From assembly GCA_022783665.1 (NCBI GenBank), contig JALFZJ010000063.1, positions 1-64,000 of the forward strand: DNA of 64,000 nucleotides, given 5' to 3'. The DNA comes from Arcanobacterium sp. GTDB taxonomy: Bacteria; Actinomycetota; Actinomycetes; Actinomycetales; Actinomycetaceae. The notes below the pieces were generated by a model, which was not told the origin of the DNA, did no database searches, and worked only from the letters and a program-made list of their open reading frames with translations. The translations under genes were made by a program, and so were the position numbers. This document shows, piece by piece, positions 43,955 through 53,517 of this stretch; the first letter of the stretch is position 1; each line of letters opens with the position of its first letter.

Positions 43955-45703
43955 CTACTTTCCAGAGTTGGGCTCTGAATCCCGAGTTCGGCCGTGTATT
44001 CTATCTTCTTCATCGGCATTGCTGCGGGCTTCTTCTGCTTTGCGCAGGCGCTCTTCACGTTCGAGATATACTTCTTCGCCTGGCCCTTCCATGCTCTTAC
44101 GCCGCGCGTCTGCCGCTGGGGAACCGCTAAACAACGCCGACTCATGGCCAGAGGTTGTACGGTTTTCGTCTGATTCATCGTTGAAAGGTACGTCATCATC
44201 GCTCCCAGGAGATCGATCGGCGTCAAACACTACCTGCGGGAGTGCTGCTGTACTCGAACCAAAAGCGATACCTGCCGAGACTCGGCGCACCTTCGCCGTC
44301 TGCTCTTCTTCTGATCCTGAACGTGAGACGGCGGATGAAATCGCTTCGTGGATGTAGCCGTCGCGAGTATCGCCTGTGTGTGGTTCTTTACCCGGCACAA
44401 TAATACGTTGAATTTCGGTAGGTGAAATGATCTGGGTGCTACCGGTGGAGGGCACACTGGGTTCAGCAGACGCTGGCTCGTATACTACCGGCTTTTCGGC
44501 TTCGACGCGTGCGATCACGGCTTCTTCCGACGCCTGCGCTTCTCGCTCGAAGTCGAGCGAATCGGGCTGGAATGTGCGCAGGTGTGGCATCGCCTGAGGA
44601 GCCTCACGCTGAATCCATTGCACCATGCGCTCTCGAATATAGTTTTGGAGATCCACGAGGGAGCCGTAATCCTTCGCGCTCAGCTGAGCTTTCAACGTGA
44701 GGCGCGAATTCACCGCACCTCCAATCTGGAGCACACCCACTTCACCGTTCCACAAATCGGTGGTGCTGAGCAGATAGTTGAACTGCTTGCGGGCAGCGTC
44801 TATCGGAAGCGCCCAGTCTACTTCCCATTCCACAGTTCCCATCATTTCTGGTGCGCGGCGGGTCCAGTTTTCGAAGGATTGCGTCGTCATGAGTGACGAC
44901 GGTACGATCACGCGTCTGCCGTCCCAGATCGATAGCACCACGTAGGTGAGCGTAATTTCTTCAACGGTTGCAGTCTGGCCGTCGTATTGCACAAGATCGC
45001 CCACACGTATCGAATCGGAGAAGGCAAGCTGAAGGCCAGCGAAGATGTTGCCGAGCACGGATTGTGCAGCCAAGCCAGCAACCACAGAGACGAGACCCGC
45101 TGATGCAAGGAGCGAGACGCCAGCGGCTCTAGCGCCGGGAAACGTGAGTACTACGCCTGCTATACCGAGAATCCACACTGTAAGCAGAATGACGCGGTGC
45201 AGAATCTGCATTTGAGTCTGCACCCTGAGCGCGCGGCGTGCCGATGACTCTGCGATCTGATGATGCAGAATATCTTTAATTCCTGTGACGATTCTCGACA
45301 CAAGCCATGTGCCGCCGAGGATCACCGCCACGAGGAATGCGTGGTGCGTCGCCATCACCCAATCGGGTTCAGCAGATTCTATGGGCCAGGTGCGCGTAAC
45401 GATGAAGGCAAAGCCGAACCAGGCTCCCACAATGATCAAAAGTAATTCGAAGGGAGAAAACACTTTTTGAGTGAAAGGTTTAAGCCCAGGGCGCCGGGCA
45501 AGGATCGTACGCACAATCGCAAAAGCAATCAGCCCCAGTGCGAAGGCAATCGCACCACCCAAGGCCACCGCAAGAATGAATTGCAGCACGTCTACAGTCA
45601 CCTCGACCGCATCGCCCGCAACTTGGAGGGCTTGCTCAGTGGTAGTGGGATCGCTCGGTGCGGGATCTTGTTCCGCTTCGGCTAGTGTGCTCACGATACT
45701 CAT
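43955..45703 (-). CDS. MscS-family mechanosensitive channel with long cytosolic tail
   Basis: A 582-residue membrane protein. It has about four or five N-terminal helices (for example VLQFILAVALGGAIAFALGLIAF), then the pore helix GVSLLASAGLVSVVAGLAAQSVLGNIFAG and the beta domain RVGDLVQYDGQTATVEEITLTYVVL, typical of MscS. The last 220 residues are charged, low-complexity and probably disordered, ending in REERLRKAEEARSNADEED. The tail is not part of the channel fold. Confidence 0.9.
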   Translation of the reverse strand: MSIVSTLAEAEQDPAPSDPTTTEQALQVAGDAVEVTVDVLQFILAVALGGAIAFALGLIAFAIVRTILARRPGLKPFTQKVFSPFELLLIIVGAWFGFAFIVTRTWPIESAEPDWVMATHHAFLVAVILGGTWLVSRIVTGIKDILHHQIAESSARRALRVQTQMQILHRVILLTVWILGIAGVVLTFPGARAAGVSLLASAGLVSVVAGLAAQSVLGNIFAGLQLAFSDSIRVGDLVQYDGQTATVEEITLTYVVLSIWDGRRVIVPSSLMTTQSFENWTRRAPEMMGTVEWEVDWALPIDAARKQFNYLLSTTDLWNGEVGVLQIGGAVNSRLTLKAQLSAKDYGSLVDLQNYIRERMVQWIQREAPQAMPHLRTFQPDSLDFEREAQASEEAVIARVEAEKPVVYEPASAEPSVPSTGSTQIISPTEIQRIIVPGKEPHTGDTRDGYIHEAISSAVSRSGSEEEQTAKVRRVSAGIAFGSSTAALPQVVFDADRSPGSDDDVPFNDESDENRTTSGHESALFSGSPAADARRKSMEGPGEEVYLEREERLRKAEEARSNADEEDRIHGRTRDSEPNSGK

Positions 45704-45847
45704 ACGTCAAGGCTATGCGAATGAGGTACTAAACGCTAGCGCGCGCTGTGGCGTACAGCATACCTCTACCAGTTTTGCATTATATGGGTGAATTAGTTTA
45801 AGCTAATACCCGTTCCAGAAATGGAATATGAGGAGATTTTCCTCGGC

Positions 45848-45920
45848 GCCCCTATCGTCTAGCGGCCTAGGACGCTGGCCTTTCACGCCGGTAACACGGG
45901 TTCAAATCCCGTTGGGGGTA
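45848..45920 (+). tRNA. tRNA-Glu (anticodon TTC)
   Basis: Cloverleaf with acceptor GCCCCTA/TGGGGGT, anticodon loop CTTTCAC (TTC) and T arm ACGGGTTCAAATCCCGT. First of three adjacent tRNA genes. Confidence 0.96.
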
Positions 45921-45977
45921 CGGGTTCAAAATCCATTTTGGAAGTTTGAGCCGGCTAAGGTACGATGAGTACGCAAT

Positions 45978-46051
45978 GGCCCTGTAGCGCAGTTGGTTAG
46001 CGCGCCGCCCTGTCACGGCGGAGGTCGCGGGTTCAAGTCCCGTCAGGGTCG
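45978..46051 (+). tRNA. tRNA-Asp (anticodon GTC)
   Basis: Acceptor GGCCCTG/CAGGGTC, D arm GCGCAGTTGGTTAGCGC, anticodon loop CTGTCAC (GTC) and T arm CGGGTTCAAGTCCCG. 57 bp behind tRNA-Glu. Confidence 0.96.
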
Positions 46052-46088
46052 CGATATGCGCCCGGTTGATCCGGGTGTTTTATTATCT

Positions 46089-46161
46089 GGCTCTGTAGCT
46101 CAGTTGGTAGAGCGTTCGACTGAAAATCGAAAGGTCACCGGATCGACGCCGGTCGGAGCCA
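46089..46161 (+). tRNA. tRNA-Phe (anticodon GAA)
   Basis: Acceptor GGCTCTG/CGGAGCC, D arm GCTCAGTTGGTAGAGC, anticodon loop CTGAAAA (GAA) and T arm CCGGATCGACGCCGG. Last gene of the cluster, followed by a hairpin. Confidence 0.95.
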
Positions 46162-46167
46162 CACTCT

Positions 46168-46194
46168 AAGCCTCCGCAGTGAACGCGGAGGCTT
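46168..46194 (+). terminator. Terminator of the tRNA cluster
   Basis: AAGCCTCCGC and GCGGAGGCTT form a perfect 10-bp stem with a 7-nt loop, 6 bp behind tRNA-Phe, followed by TCGGTTTTCC. Confidence 0.82.
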
Positions 46195-46335
46195 TCGGTT
46201 TTCCGGCCTCCCGAGAGCGCCCAACGTTTCGTGAGAGGCGCTCTCGCGCACGCCATACACAACACAACCCCGCAAAGTAGGTAGCTGCCCCCTCAAGCCG
46301 TACAATTAGGCCATACGATGTGAAGGGCGGTGCAG

Positions 46336-47673
46336 ATGGCGCAATTGAAGGCAACTGATCGGCTCGCAATACTTGCCGGCCGAGCAGCTACATGGGCATC
46401 ACAAACCACCGGCAAAGGCTCAGGTGGCATGATCGGTGGAACTATCGCATTGAAGGTAGCCCCTCATATCGCCCGTAATATCGCGCAAACCATGAAGGTA
46501 GCTCTCGTTACGGGCACGAACGGGAAATCCACCACCACTAAAATGCTCAACGCAGCTCTGCGCGCACACCCACAAGCGAGCGCGTCACGCAGCGTCGCCT
46601 GGAACTCCCGGGGCGACAACATGTTCGAAGGCATTACCTCGGCACTGATCACTTCCCCGCACGCCACATTCGCCACCCTCGAAGTGGACGAAATGCATAT
46701 CCAACGCGTTGCAACTCACGTGCAGCCATCGGCTTTCATTTTGCTGAATCTATCGCGAGATCAGCTCGACCGCGTAGGTGAAATCGCGAAAGTTGAACGC
46801 CGGATTCGCGATACCGTCGAAAGCTACCCTGGCGCCGTCGTCATCGCGAATTGTGACGATCCACTGATTGCGAGCGCTGCCTGGGATTGCCCTCACGTGG
46901 TGTGGGTAGGCGCGGGCGTGAGCTGGCACGCAGACGCCGCATCCTTCCCTCGCACAGGTACGCGTGTGCATTTTGATTCTTCAGGCCATTGGTACGTGCC
47001 AGATTCGCCGTATTCACGCCCTACCCCAACCTGGCGGATAGACGCCGATGCGCCGGCTTCTCCACCAACGCTCGTCACGCCTTATGGCAATTATCCCCTG
47101 CACCTTGCTCTACCGGGAAGCGCCAACCTAGGTAATGCTGCACAGGCAATTGCATGTGCAGTGGCTTTGGGGGTTGAGCCATCAACTGCGGTTGAGGCAG
47201 TCTCACATGTGGGCGAGGTGGCCGGGCGATACGCGCACTATGCCATCGACGGCAAAGAAGTACGAATGCTTCTTGCGAAGAATCCAGCCGGATGGCAAGA
47301 AGCACTTACAATGATTGATCCTCATGCTGGCACGGTGGTGTTTGCGGTGAATGGGCAGGTAGCAGATTCAGTGGATCTTTCGTGGATCTGGGACGTTGAT
47401 TTCGAAAATGCCCTCCATCTGCCGCCTCACTGCGAAGTGATTGTGGCCGGCGAACGCGCCGAGGATCTCCTCGTACGGCTACGTTACGCCGGTATTACGG
47501 CTCGTCTGGAACGTTCGCCGTGGAAGGCTATTCACAGTGCGGCGCCCAGCGAAGCACGGCGAATCGAGTTGTTGGCCAATTACACCGCATTCCGCGATCT
47601 CACCGCCTATCTGAAGAAAGCTGGCTATACGCCACCCCAGAATACACGCCATGATCCCACCGGAGGTAAGTGA
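46336..47673 (+). CDS. murT: Lipid II isoglutaminyl synthase, Mur ligase subunit MurT
   Basis: A 445-residue Mur-ligase-type subunit which, with GatD, amidates D-Glu of lipid II. VTGTNGKSTTTKML (ATP loop), LEVDEMHIQRV, LLNLSRDQLDR, LPGSANLGNAAQA and the C-terminal MurT block (RYAHYAIDGKEVRMLLAKNPAGW) are present. The zinc ribbon normally inserted in the middle domain has lost all its cysteines: where CPxCG and CxxCG are expected I read FPRTG and VPDSPYSRP. Start ATG 46336; a GTG at 46330 is less well placed. The stop overlaps gatD. Confidence 0.92.
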   Translation: MAQLKATDRLAILAGRAATWASQTTGKGSGGMIGGTIALKVAPHIARNIAQTMKVALVTGTNGKSTTTKMLNAALRAHPQASASRSVAWNSRGDNMFEGITSALITSPHATFATLEVDEMHIQRVATHVQPSAFILLNLSRDQLDRVGEIAKVERRIRDTVESYPGAVVIANCDDPLIASAAWDCPHVVWVGAGVSWHADAASFPRTGTRVHFDSSGHWYVPDSPYSRPTPTWRIDADAPASPPTLVTPYGNYPLHLALPGSANLGNAAQAIACAVALGVEPSTAVEAVSHVGEVAGRYAHYAIDGKEVRMLLAKNPAGWQEALTMIDPHAGTVVFAVNGQVADSVDLSWIWDVDFENALHLPPHCEVIVAGERAEDLLVRLRYAGITARLERSPWKAIHSAAPSEARRIELLANYTAFRDLTAYLKKAGYTPPQNTRHDPTGGK

Positions 47674-48452
47674 TGGCACAGAGCACTCTACGCATCGGCT
47701 TGCTGTATCCGGAAGTTCTCGGCACCTATGGAGACGGCGGAAACACCCTCGTGCTCGCTCAAAGGGCACGATGGCGAGGGATAGACGCCGAAATCGTTCG
47801 TATCGGCCTCGACGAGCCGATCCCTTTGGAGCTTGATATCTATCATCTTGGCGGCGGGGAGGATGCCGCACAGACGCATGCCGGTGAGCAGCTTCGGCGC
47901 AATCCACAGTTTTTGCAACTCGTGGGCAGTGGGCGGCCTTTGCTCGCCATTTGTGCAGGCTTGCAGGTGCTTGGCCAGTGGTATGTAGACGCCGAACATA
48001 ACAAGGTGGAGGGCGTAGGGCTCCTGGATTGCTACACCATGCCACAAGGGGTACGAACAATCGGCGAGATTGTGAGTGAGCCCCTTCTTACGGGTCTCAC
48101 GGGGCGCCTTACCGGCTTTGAAAACCATGGTGGAGCTACTCGGCTCGGCTCACAGGCTCAGCCTTTTGCCCGTGTGGCGTATGGGCACGGCAACGGAGTG
48201 GCCGATGGTGAGCTGAACGATACCGCTTCGGCAGAGGCCGCACTTGCGAGTGCACAATTGTATGACGGCGTTGTGCAAAATGGCATCGTTGCCACGTATA
48301 TGCACGGGCCGGTGTTGGCACGCAATCCTGAGTTTGCCGATTGGCTTCTTGCGCGAGCCTTAGGCGTTGAACCCGAGGCTCTTGATCCTTTAGGTGCCGA
48401 GCCGGATATCGACGCATTGCGTGCGCAGCGTTTCCGGGCTGTAGGCCTATAA
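47673..48452 (+). CDS. gatD: Lipid II isoglutaminyl synthase, glutaminase subunit GatD
   Basis: A 259-residue class I glutamine amidotransferase of the CobB/CobQ type that supplies ammonia to MurT. LLYPEVLGTYGDGGN opens the fold. GGGEDAAQ, nucleophile loop LLAICAGLQVLG (Cys, about residue 95) and HGPVLARNPEFADWLL (His) are intact, and GFENHGG also fits. ATG 47673 overlaps the MurT stop by one base, with GGAGG 6 bp ahead, giving a tight two-gene operon. Confidence 0.94.
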   Translation: MAQSTLRIGLLYPEVLGTYGDGGNTLVLAQRARWRGIDAEIVRIGLDEPIPLELDIYHLGGGEDAAQTHAGEQLRRNPQFLQLVGSGRPLLAICAGLQVLGQWYVDAEHNKVEGVGLLDCYTMPQGVRTIGEIVSEPLLTGLTGRLTGFENHGGATRLGSQAQPFARVAYGHGNGVADGELNDTASAEAALASAQLYDGVVQNGIVATYMHGPVLARNPEFADWLLARALGVEPEALDPLGAEPDIDALRAQRFRAVGL

Positions 48453-48830
48453 GTAGCTGTAGGTCTATAAGTATTCGTCTAGGGTTGCGATGTTGCGCTA
48501 CAGTTCTAGAGCGCACGCCGATACGATCTAGAACTCGTGCAATTGCTGGGACTCGTTCCGATACTGCAACTCGTGCGGATGCTGCACCCCGTGCCAATGT
48601 GCAAGATATACGTTGTGTGCTAGGATACAAACCTAACAGCGTGTATTGAACGCTGGCGTTCGATGAGTACCGGCAAGTTCAGCACATGCACGCTGTAACC
48701 GTAGCGGAAGCCGTACTTACTAAGCGGACGCTATACTTACCAATAGACGAACAATAGACGACGGTGTGCCGGGAAGTCTGGTCGGCATCAGTTTTGTGAT
48801 GCCTACGTTTACGCAATGCCAAGGAGCACG
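48453..48830 (+). promoter_or_regulatory. Leader region of nhaA with an 11-bp tandem repeat
   Basis: No gene in these 378 bp. A possible -10, TATACT (48732-48737), lies 94 bp before nhaA. CAATAGACGAA/CAATAGACGAC (48741-48762) is an 11-bp tandem repeat close to the expected transcription start, and ACTTAC occurs twice around the -10. No good -35 is visible. The repeat could be a regulator site. Confidence 0.35.
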
Positions 48831-50237
48831 ATGACTACTTCCCCAGAGAATCTCAACCCAGTACCTCAAGCATCCCCTCTTGCGGAGCACAGATCGACTG
48901 AACATCAGATACACGCTCGCGAAATTCTCACGCCTGGCTCCTATAGTGAACACCTACGTATCGGCGATATTTTACGCAAAGAGACGACGGGTGGTATCGC
49001 GCTCATCGTAGCGGCAGTGATTGCCATCATCCTCGCAAATTCACCGCTTGCGGACAAGTATTTCGCAGTTCGTGACTTTGTGATCGGCATACCGATTCCT
49101 GGCCTCCATCTCGAACTTTCAGTGGGTTCGTGGGCTGCTGATGGTCTGCTCGCTGTGTTCTTCTTCCTCGTAGGCCTGGAGTTAAAGAAAGAGTTCGTAG
49201 CGGGAGACCTGCGCGATCCTCAACGCGCTCTTGTGCCCGTGGTTGCAGCATTTGGCGGCGTAGCAGTGCCCGCAATCATTTTCGCGGCAATCAATGCCGG
49301 ATCATCCGAAACGCTTGGCGGCTGGGCGATTCCCACAGCTACCGACATCGCTTTTGCCGTAGCCGTCCTTGCGCTCATAGGTTCGCATCTTCCTTCTCCG
49401 CTCAGGCTGTTTCTTCTCACGCTCGCAGTGGTGGATGATCTCATTGCCATCTGCATTATTGCGATTTTCTACACTGACGAAATCCACCTCACTGCACTGG
49501 CTCTTTTCTTCATCCCCACGATGATCTATGCGATTCTCGTGCAGAAATTCCCCGGCTTTTTCGCCACACACCGTTGGGCGCCCTGGCTTATTCTGCTACC
49601 ACTTGGCATCATCGCGTGGGCTTTCCTCCACGAGGCAGGCATTCACGCCACGATAGCTGGCGTGGTGCTCGGCTTCACAGTGCCCGTGCGTAAGAAAACT
49701 TCTGCACCTACCCCCGAGGGCGTGGCAGACGATGCTGGCCTAGCTACCGTGTTTGAGCACAGTTATCGCCCACTTTCCTCCGGCGTGGCTGTACCGATTT
49801 TTGCATTCTTCTCTGCAGGGGTCGCGCTGGGCGGCTGGAGCGGTTTTACAAGTTCACTCGTCTCCCCCGTAGCGCTCGGAGTGATCCTCGGTCTTGTATT
49901 CGGTAAACCGATCGGCATCTCACTATCAACGTTCTTGCTCACGAAATTCACCCGTGCTTCGCTTGATGACGCCGTGAAATGGATTGATCTGATCGGCGTC
50001 GGCTTCCTTGCCGGGATCGGGTTCACCGTCTCACTCCTCGTGGGCGAACTCAGCTTCGGCCTAGGCAGTGAATTCAATGACGAGGCGAAGGTGGGAATCA
50101 TCGCAGCGTCGGTTGTAGCGGCGGCAGCGTCGTCACTCATCATTCTTCCACGTAACAAAATGTACAAGACGATATCTGAAGCCGAAACCCAGGACTCAGA
50201 CTCTGACGGAATCCCAGACGCTTTCGATCGTGACTAA
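48831..50237 (+). CDS. nhaA: Na+/H+ antiporter NhaA
   Basis: A 468-residue antiporter with about 12 membrane helices. Family signatures: DGLLAVFFFLVGLELKKEF, IPTATDIAFAVAVLALIG, VVDDLIAICIIAIFYT (the Asp-Asp pair that binds Na+), HATIAGVVLGFTVP and GFTVSLLV. A short soluble N-terminus and an acidic tail follow the usual layout. Start ATG 48831 with AAGGAG 4 bp ahead, preferred over the in-frame ATG at 48816. Confidence 0.94.
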   Translation: MTTSPENLNPVPQASPLAEHRSTEHQIHAREILTPGSYSEHLRIGDILRKETTGGIALIVAAVIAIILANSPLADKYFAVRDFVIGIPIPGLHLELSVGSWAADGLLAVFFFLVGLELKKEFVAGDLRDPQRALVPVVAAFGGVAVPAIIFAAINAGSSETLGGWAIPTATDIAFAVAVLALIGSHLPSPLRLFLLTLAVVDDLIAICIIAIFYTDEIHLTALALFFIPTMIYAILVQKFPGFFATHRWAPWLILLPLGIIAWAFLHEAGIHATIAGVVLGFTVPVRKKTSAPTPEGVADDAGLATVFEHSYRPLSSGVAVPIFAFFSAGVALGGWSGFTSSLVSPVALGVILGLVFGKPIGISLSTFLLTKFTRASLDDAVKWIDLIGVGFLAGIGFTVSLLVGELSFGLGSEFNDEAKVGIIAASVVAAAASSLIILPRNKMYKTISEAETQDSDSDGIPDAFDRD

Positions 50238-50399
50238 CGCGGCCGCGCGAGCTCAGCCTCGTGCGGTTATCGCCTGGAAGATTTGCACCACGCCCGATTG
50301 CTGCTTCGCAGTATTCCTGCTACGCCCGCTCGCTGGCAAGGATAATAGGCAGTTTCACACAATGGCGTAACCGCTGCGTGTGCTATTCCCCGGTAGTAT

Positions 50400-52352
50400 A
50401 TGAGCATGCGCGCTTCACGTCACTACTCTCCGCAGCACGGGCGAGGAAAACCTCCTCTCGTGCCATTAGTGCACAGGCGTGAAGCACGAATAGCCCCCGA
50501 TGCCGCGCAGAGTGATGCTGTGGCACCAGTAGATGCTACAGCGCCCCCGCCGAGCCTCCAACAACCATACGGGCAAGGCGCAGCGGATACTGCACCTGAG
50601 AGTCTTTCAGCTCAACACACTGCGAACGCATCCGTGGGCGCACAGGACGCAGATGGCTCAAAGGGTGCAGAAGGCGCAAAGGTGGCCCGTGCGTCATTCA
50701 TCATGTTCTTGGGTACGCTCACCTCACGCATTCTTGGCGTTGTGCGCTCACCGATTCTTCTCGGTGCAGCCCTTGGCATCACTACACCGAGTGCTAACGC
50801 CTTCGAGCTGGCGAACCGGTTGCCGAGCTATCTGTATGTGATCATCGCTGGTGGACTCATCGATGCCGTGCTCGTACCTGCGATCGTCAAAGCTTCAAAA
50901 CAACACGATTCCGGCGAAGCCTTCATCAATAAGCTCATCACACTTGCAATCGTCGTAATCGGTGGCATCACCGCCCTACTCACTCTCGCCTCACCGATCA
51001 TCGTTCGTCTATTCGCGGCAGCAATTAGCCCCGATTGGTTCAACATCACGGTGATCTTTGCGTATTGGTGTATTCCCCAAGTGTTCTTCTATGGAATGTA
51101 TGCCGTACTCGGCCAAATCCTTAATGCGCGCGAGAACTTCGGGCCATACATGTGGGCACCCGCACTCAATAACGTCGTGGCTATCATCGGGCTTCTTCTT
51201 CTCATCGCAACCTATGGGCGCAATGATCCCACCACGTTGCTCCAGCCTGGCGACTGGACTCCCGCCCGCACAGCGATGCTCGCAGGAATCGCAACAGCAG
51301 GGATTGCGAGCCAAGCGCTTGTGCTTCTTATCCCGATGCGCAGAATCGGAATCCGCTACCGCCCAGACTTTGCCTGGCGCAATTCAGGGCTTGGCAGCGC
51401 TGGGCGTGCGTCCTTCTGGGTGCTAGCCAATATGGCTGCATCGATGCTTGTGAAAATGACTGAGAGCAACGTAGCTGCCATTGCGGGTGATGCTGGAAGG
51501 CTTTCCGGCATGGATCTGGAAACGATTGCGGGTAACGCTGCCGTAGGTGCAGGGCAATCAATTTACAATATTCCAACGGCGCTTATCACCGTGTCGATCA
51601 CCACGGCGATGTTTACGCGCCTTTCGCGGGCAGCCGCTGATGGCAATACTGAGCAGTTGAAGTCTGACGCCTCCCTCACGGTTCGGATTATATCGATCAT
51701 CAACTTCCCACTCATGGGTTTGCTCGTTTTCTTTTCACTTCCAATTTCGAGAATTCTTTCCCCAGCGATCACGCCTACGGAAACCTATACGCTCGCATAC
51801 GTTGTATCGGCTATGAGCCTCGGGCTTATCGGCGCATCATTGATGGCCACATTCAACCGCGTGCTCTTTGCCCTCGAAGATACGCGCGGCGTATTCTTCG
51901 CCACTGCACCCAGCTATGTCCTATCGATCATGGCCGGGTTCGCTATCACGTTGGTTTTCCCTGAACAGCTGATGGTGATTGCCCTTGAAGTGATGTTTTC
52001 CCTCATGAATGGGCTTATCGCACTGTGTTTGTATATGTATATTCGCTACAAGCTCAAGGGTGTGTTTCTTAAAGGGATCTTCGGCTTCTTCGTTAAACTG
52101 TTCATCGCATCATTCGCTTCATGCTTAGCCGCGTACTTCCTCGTGTACTCGGCGTTGAGCTCGCCTCAAGCCGTGAGCGAATCGGTATGGCAATCGATCT
52201 GGGTTCTTGTGATAGCCGGTATCGTTGCCATCGCATTGTATATTGTGCTACTCAAAATACTGGGCGTGCGCGAAATGAACGCGGTGGGCCGGATGCTCGG
52301 CGGACGAATAGCGCCCATCGTGGGAAGGGTTCTTTCGCTGTTCAAGCGCTGA
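50400..52352 (+). CDS. murJ: Lipid II flippase MurJ (MviN family)
   Basis: A 650-residue MATE-like flippase. A 95-residue Ala/Gln-rich soluble N-terminus precedes about 14 helices. FIMFLGTLTSRILGVVRSPIL (helix 1 with the conserved Ser/Arg), FELANRLPSYLYVIIAGGLIDAVLVP and AAVGAGQSIYNIPTALI are characteristic. It moves lipid-linked cell-wall precursor outward. Start at ATG 50400 has a poor Shine-Dalgarno and an alternative ATG lies at 50406. Actinobacterial MurJ often carries long cytosolic extensions. Confidence 0.9.
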   Translation: MSMRASRHYSPQHGRGKPPLVPLVHRREARIAPDAAQSDAVAPVDATAPPPSLQQPYGQGAADTAPESLSAQHTANASVGAQDADGSKGAEGAKVARASFIMFLGTLTSRILGVVRSPILLGAALGITTPSANAFELANRLPSYLYVIIAGGLIDAVLVPAIVKASKQHDSGEAFINKLITLAIVVIGGITALLTLASPIIVRLFAAAISPDWFNITVIFAYWCIPQVFFYGMYAVLGQILNARENFGPYMWAPALNNVVAIIGLLLLIATYGRNDPTTLLQPGDWTPARTAMLAGIATAGIASQALVLLIPMRRIGIRYRPDFAWRNSGLGSAGRASFWVLANMAASMLVKMTESNVAAIAGDAGRLSGMDLETIAGNAAVGAGQSIYNIPTALITVSITTAMFTRLSRAAADGNTEQLKSDASLTVRIISIINFPLMGLLVFFSLPISRILSPAITPTETYTLAYVVSAMSLGLIGASLMATFNRVLFALEDTRGVFFATAPSYVLSIMAGFAITLVFPEQLMVIALEVMFSLMNGLIALCLYMYIRYKLKGVFLKGIFGFFVKLFIASFASCLAAYFLVYSALSSPQAVSESVWQSIWVLVIAGIVAIALYIVLLKILGVREMNAVGRMLGGRIAPIVGRVLSLFKR

Positions 52353-52625
52353 TCTCTACGTTGCTGGCAGGGCGGAGGCGGGCACGCACACTCTCAGGAA
52401 CCTGCGTGGGGGCTCAAAGAACTGCGTTAATGCTCGAGAACCAGCATTGATCCTCAACGGGTGGTGACGCTCGGCAACGCAGACGACTTGACGCGTAACT
52501 TTTCTCCCTATTCTCCGCCATTACTAACGATATTCAGCGAAACATGCGAGAATAAGAGAGTTACTAAATGCAAGCCGCTCGCACCGATGTGCCGTGGTGG
52601 CGATAGGCCCGCGAAGGAGATACGG

Positions 52626-53051
52626 ATGGATTTCACGTCAGATCCTAAGAGACCTGAAACTACGTTCCAGCCAACGTCGTCGATTGGCGAACTCGTTGCG
52701 AAGATTACTGCACAGTTCTCCGCGCTCGTGCGTGACGAAATGAAATACGCTCAATTGCAAGCAAAAGCCAAGGTAACCAAGCTTGGCGTGGGCGGTGTGC
52801 TTTTGGCTATTGCCGCAGTGTTCGCGCTCTATATGCTTGGCACTTTGCTCCTGGCATTCGGTTTTGGCCTCGCTACCGTGCTTCCTACGTGGGCGGCATT
52901 CCTGATCGTATCCGGGGTACTTCTCGTTATTATTATTGTTCTAGCTCTGATTGGCTTGGCGAAGCTCAAGGCCTCCAAGGAGCATACGATTGATCCGAAA
53001 ACTGGCCTTCTCAAGGACGTAGATGCAGTGAAGAAAGGGTTAGGCAAATGA
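52626..53051 (+). CDS. DUF1469 membrane protein (actinobacterial holin superfamily III-like)
   Basis: A 141-residue protein. Soluble N-terminus, SIGELVAKITAQFSALVRDEMKYAQLQAKAK (amphipathic helix), two strong membrane helices (GVLLAIAAVFALYMLGTLLLAF and AFLIVSGVLLVIIIVLALIG) and a short charged tail. The DUF1469/PGPGW-type family is present in most actinobacteria, next to a DUF3618 gene as here. Despite the name there is no phage context. Start ATG 52626 after GAAGGAGA; it overlaps the next gene by ATGA. Confidence 0.85.
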   Translation: MDFTSDPKRPETTFQPTSSIGELVAKITAQFSALVRDEMKYAQLQAKAKVTKLGVGGVLLAIAAVFALYMLGTLLLAFGFGLATVLPTWAAFLIVSGVLLVIIIVLALIGLAKLKASKEHTIDPKTGLLKDVDAVKKGLGK

Positions 53052-53407
53052 ACGAGGAAGCACGCGTAACAGCATCCATGAAGAAAGCGGTTGATTACGA
53101 AGCACCGAAAGACGCCGTCGACGATCGTAGCGCTGCTGAAGTGGAACGAGATCTCGCTCGGGTGCGTGAAGAGCTCACTGCCACAGTAGATGAGCTGGCT
53201 GCACGTTTCGCACCAGAGCACCTTAAAAACGAAGTTCTTACCTCGGCGAAGGCGAAAGCAGAGGATACGAAAGTTAAGGCGCAAGCTTTTGTAGACGACG
53301 TCAAAGCGGGCGATGCTGATGCTCGCAAAAAGCTGGTCATTGGCGTTGCTGCGACACTGGGTCTTATCGGCTTACGTATCGCTGTAAAAGCTGCGAATAA
53401 GAAATAG
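53048..53407 (+). CDS. DUF3618 family protein
   Basis: A 119-residue protein. The DUF3618 block RSAAEVERDLARVREELTATVDELAARFAP is clear, followed by a charged helix and a C-terminal membrane-associating helix (KLVIGVAATLGLIGLRIAVKAA). It is ATGA-coupled to the DUF1469 gene. Function unknown, probably envelope-associated. Confidence 0.88.
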   Translation: MNEEARVTASMKKAVDYEAPKDAVDDRSAAEVERDLARVREELTATVDELAARFAPEHLKNEVLTSAKAKAEDTKVKAQAFVDDVKAGDADARKKLVIGVAATLGLIGLRIAVKAANKK

Positions 53408-53517
53408 ACGGCGTGGAGATAATTCTTATTTCGCGGTATTGTATCTAAGGAAGAGTTTTGAAGCCCGGTGCCGTTGCACGGCAAGGCACCATTCGATGTT
53501 AAGGGAGGTCGAACCCT

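Noticed and set aside
41867-46161. tRNA genes as the attachment site of the island
   Set aside because: All four tRNAs are intact, lie 8 kb or more inside the core half, and no 3' tRNA duplicate was seen at the island edges.
52626-53051. Phage holin, hence a second prophage
   Set aside because: DUF1469 proteins are ordinary actinobacterial genes beside DUF3618; no phage genes surround it.
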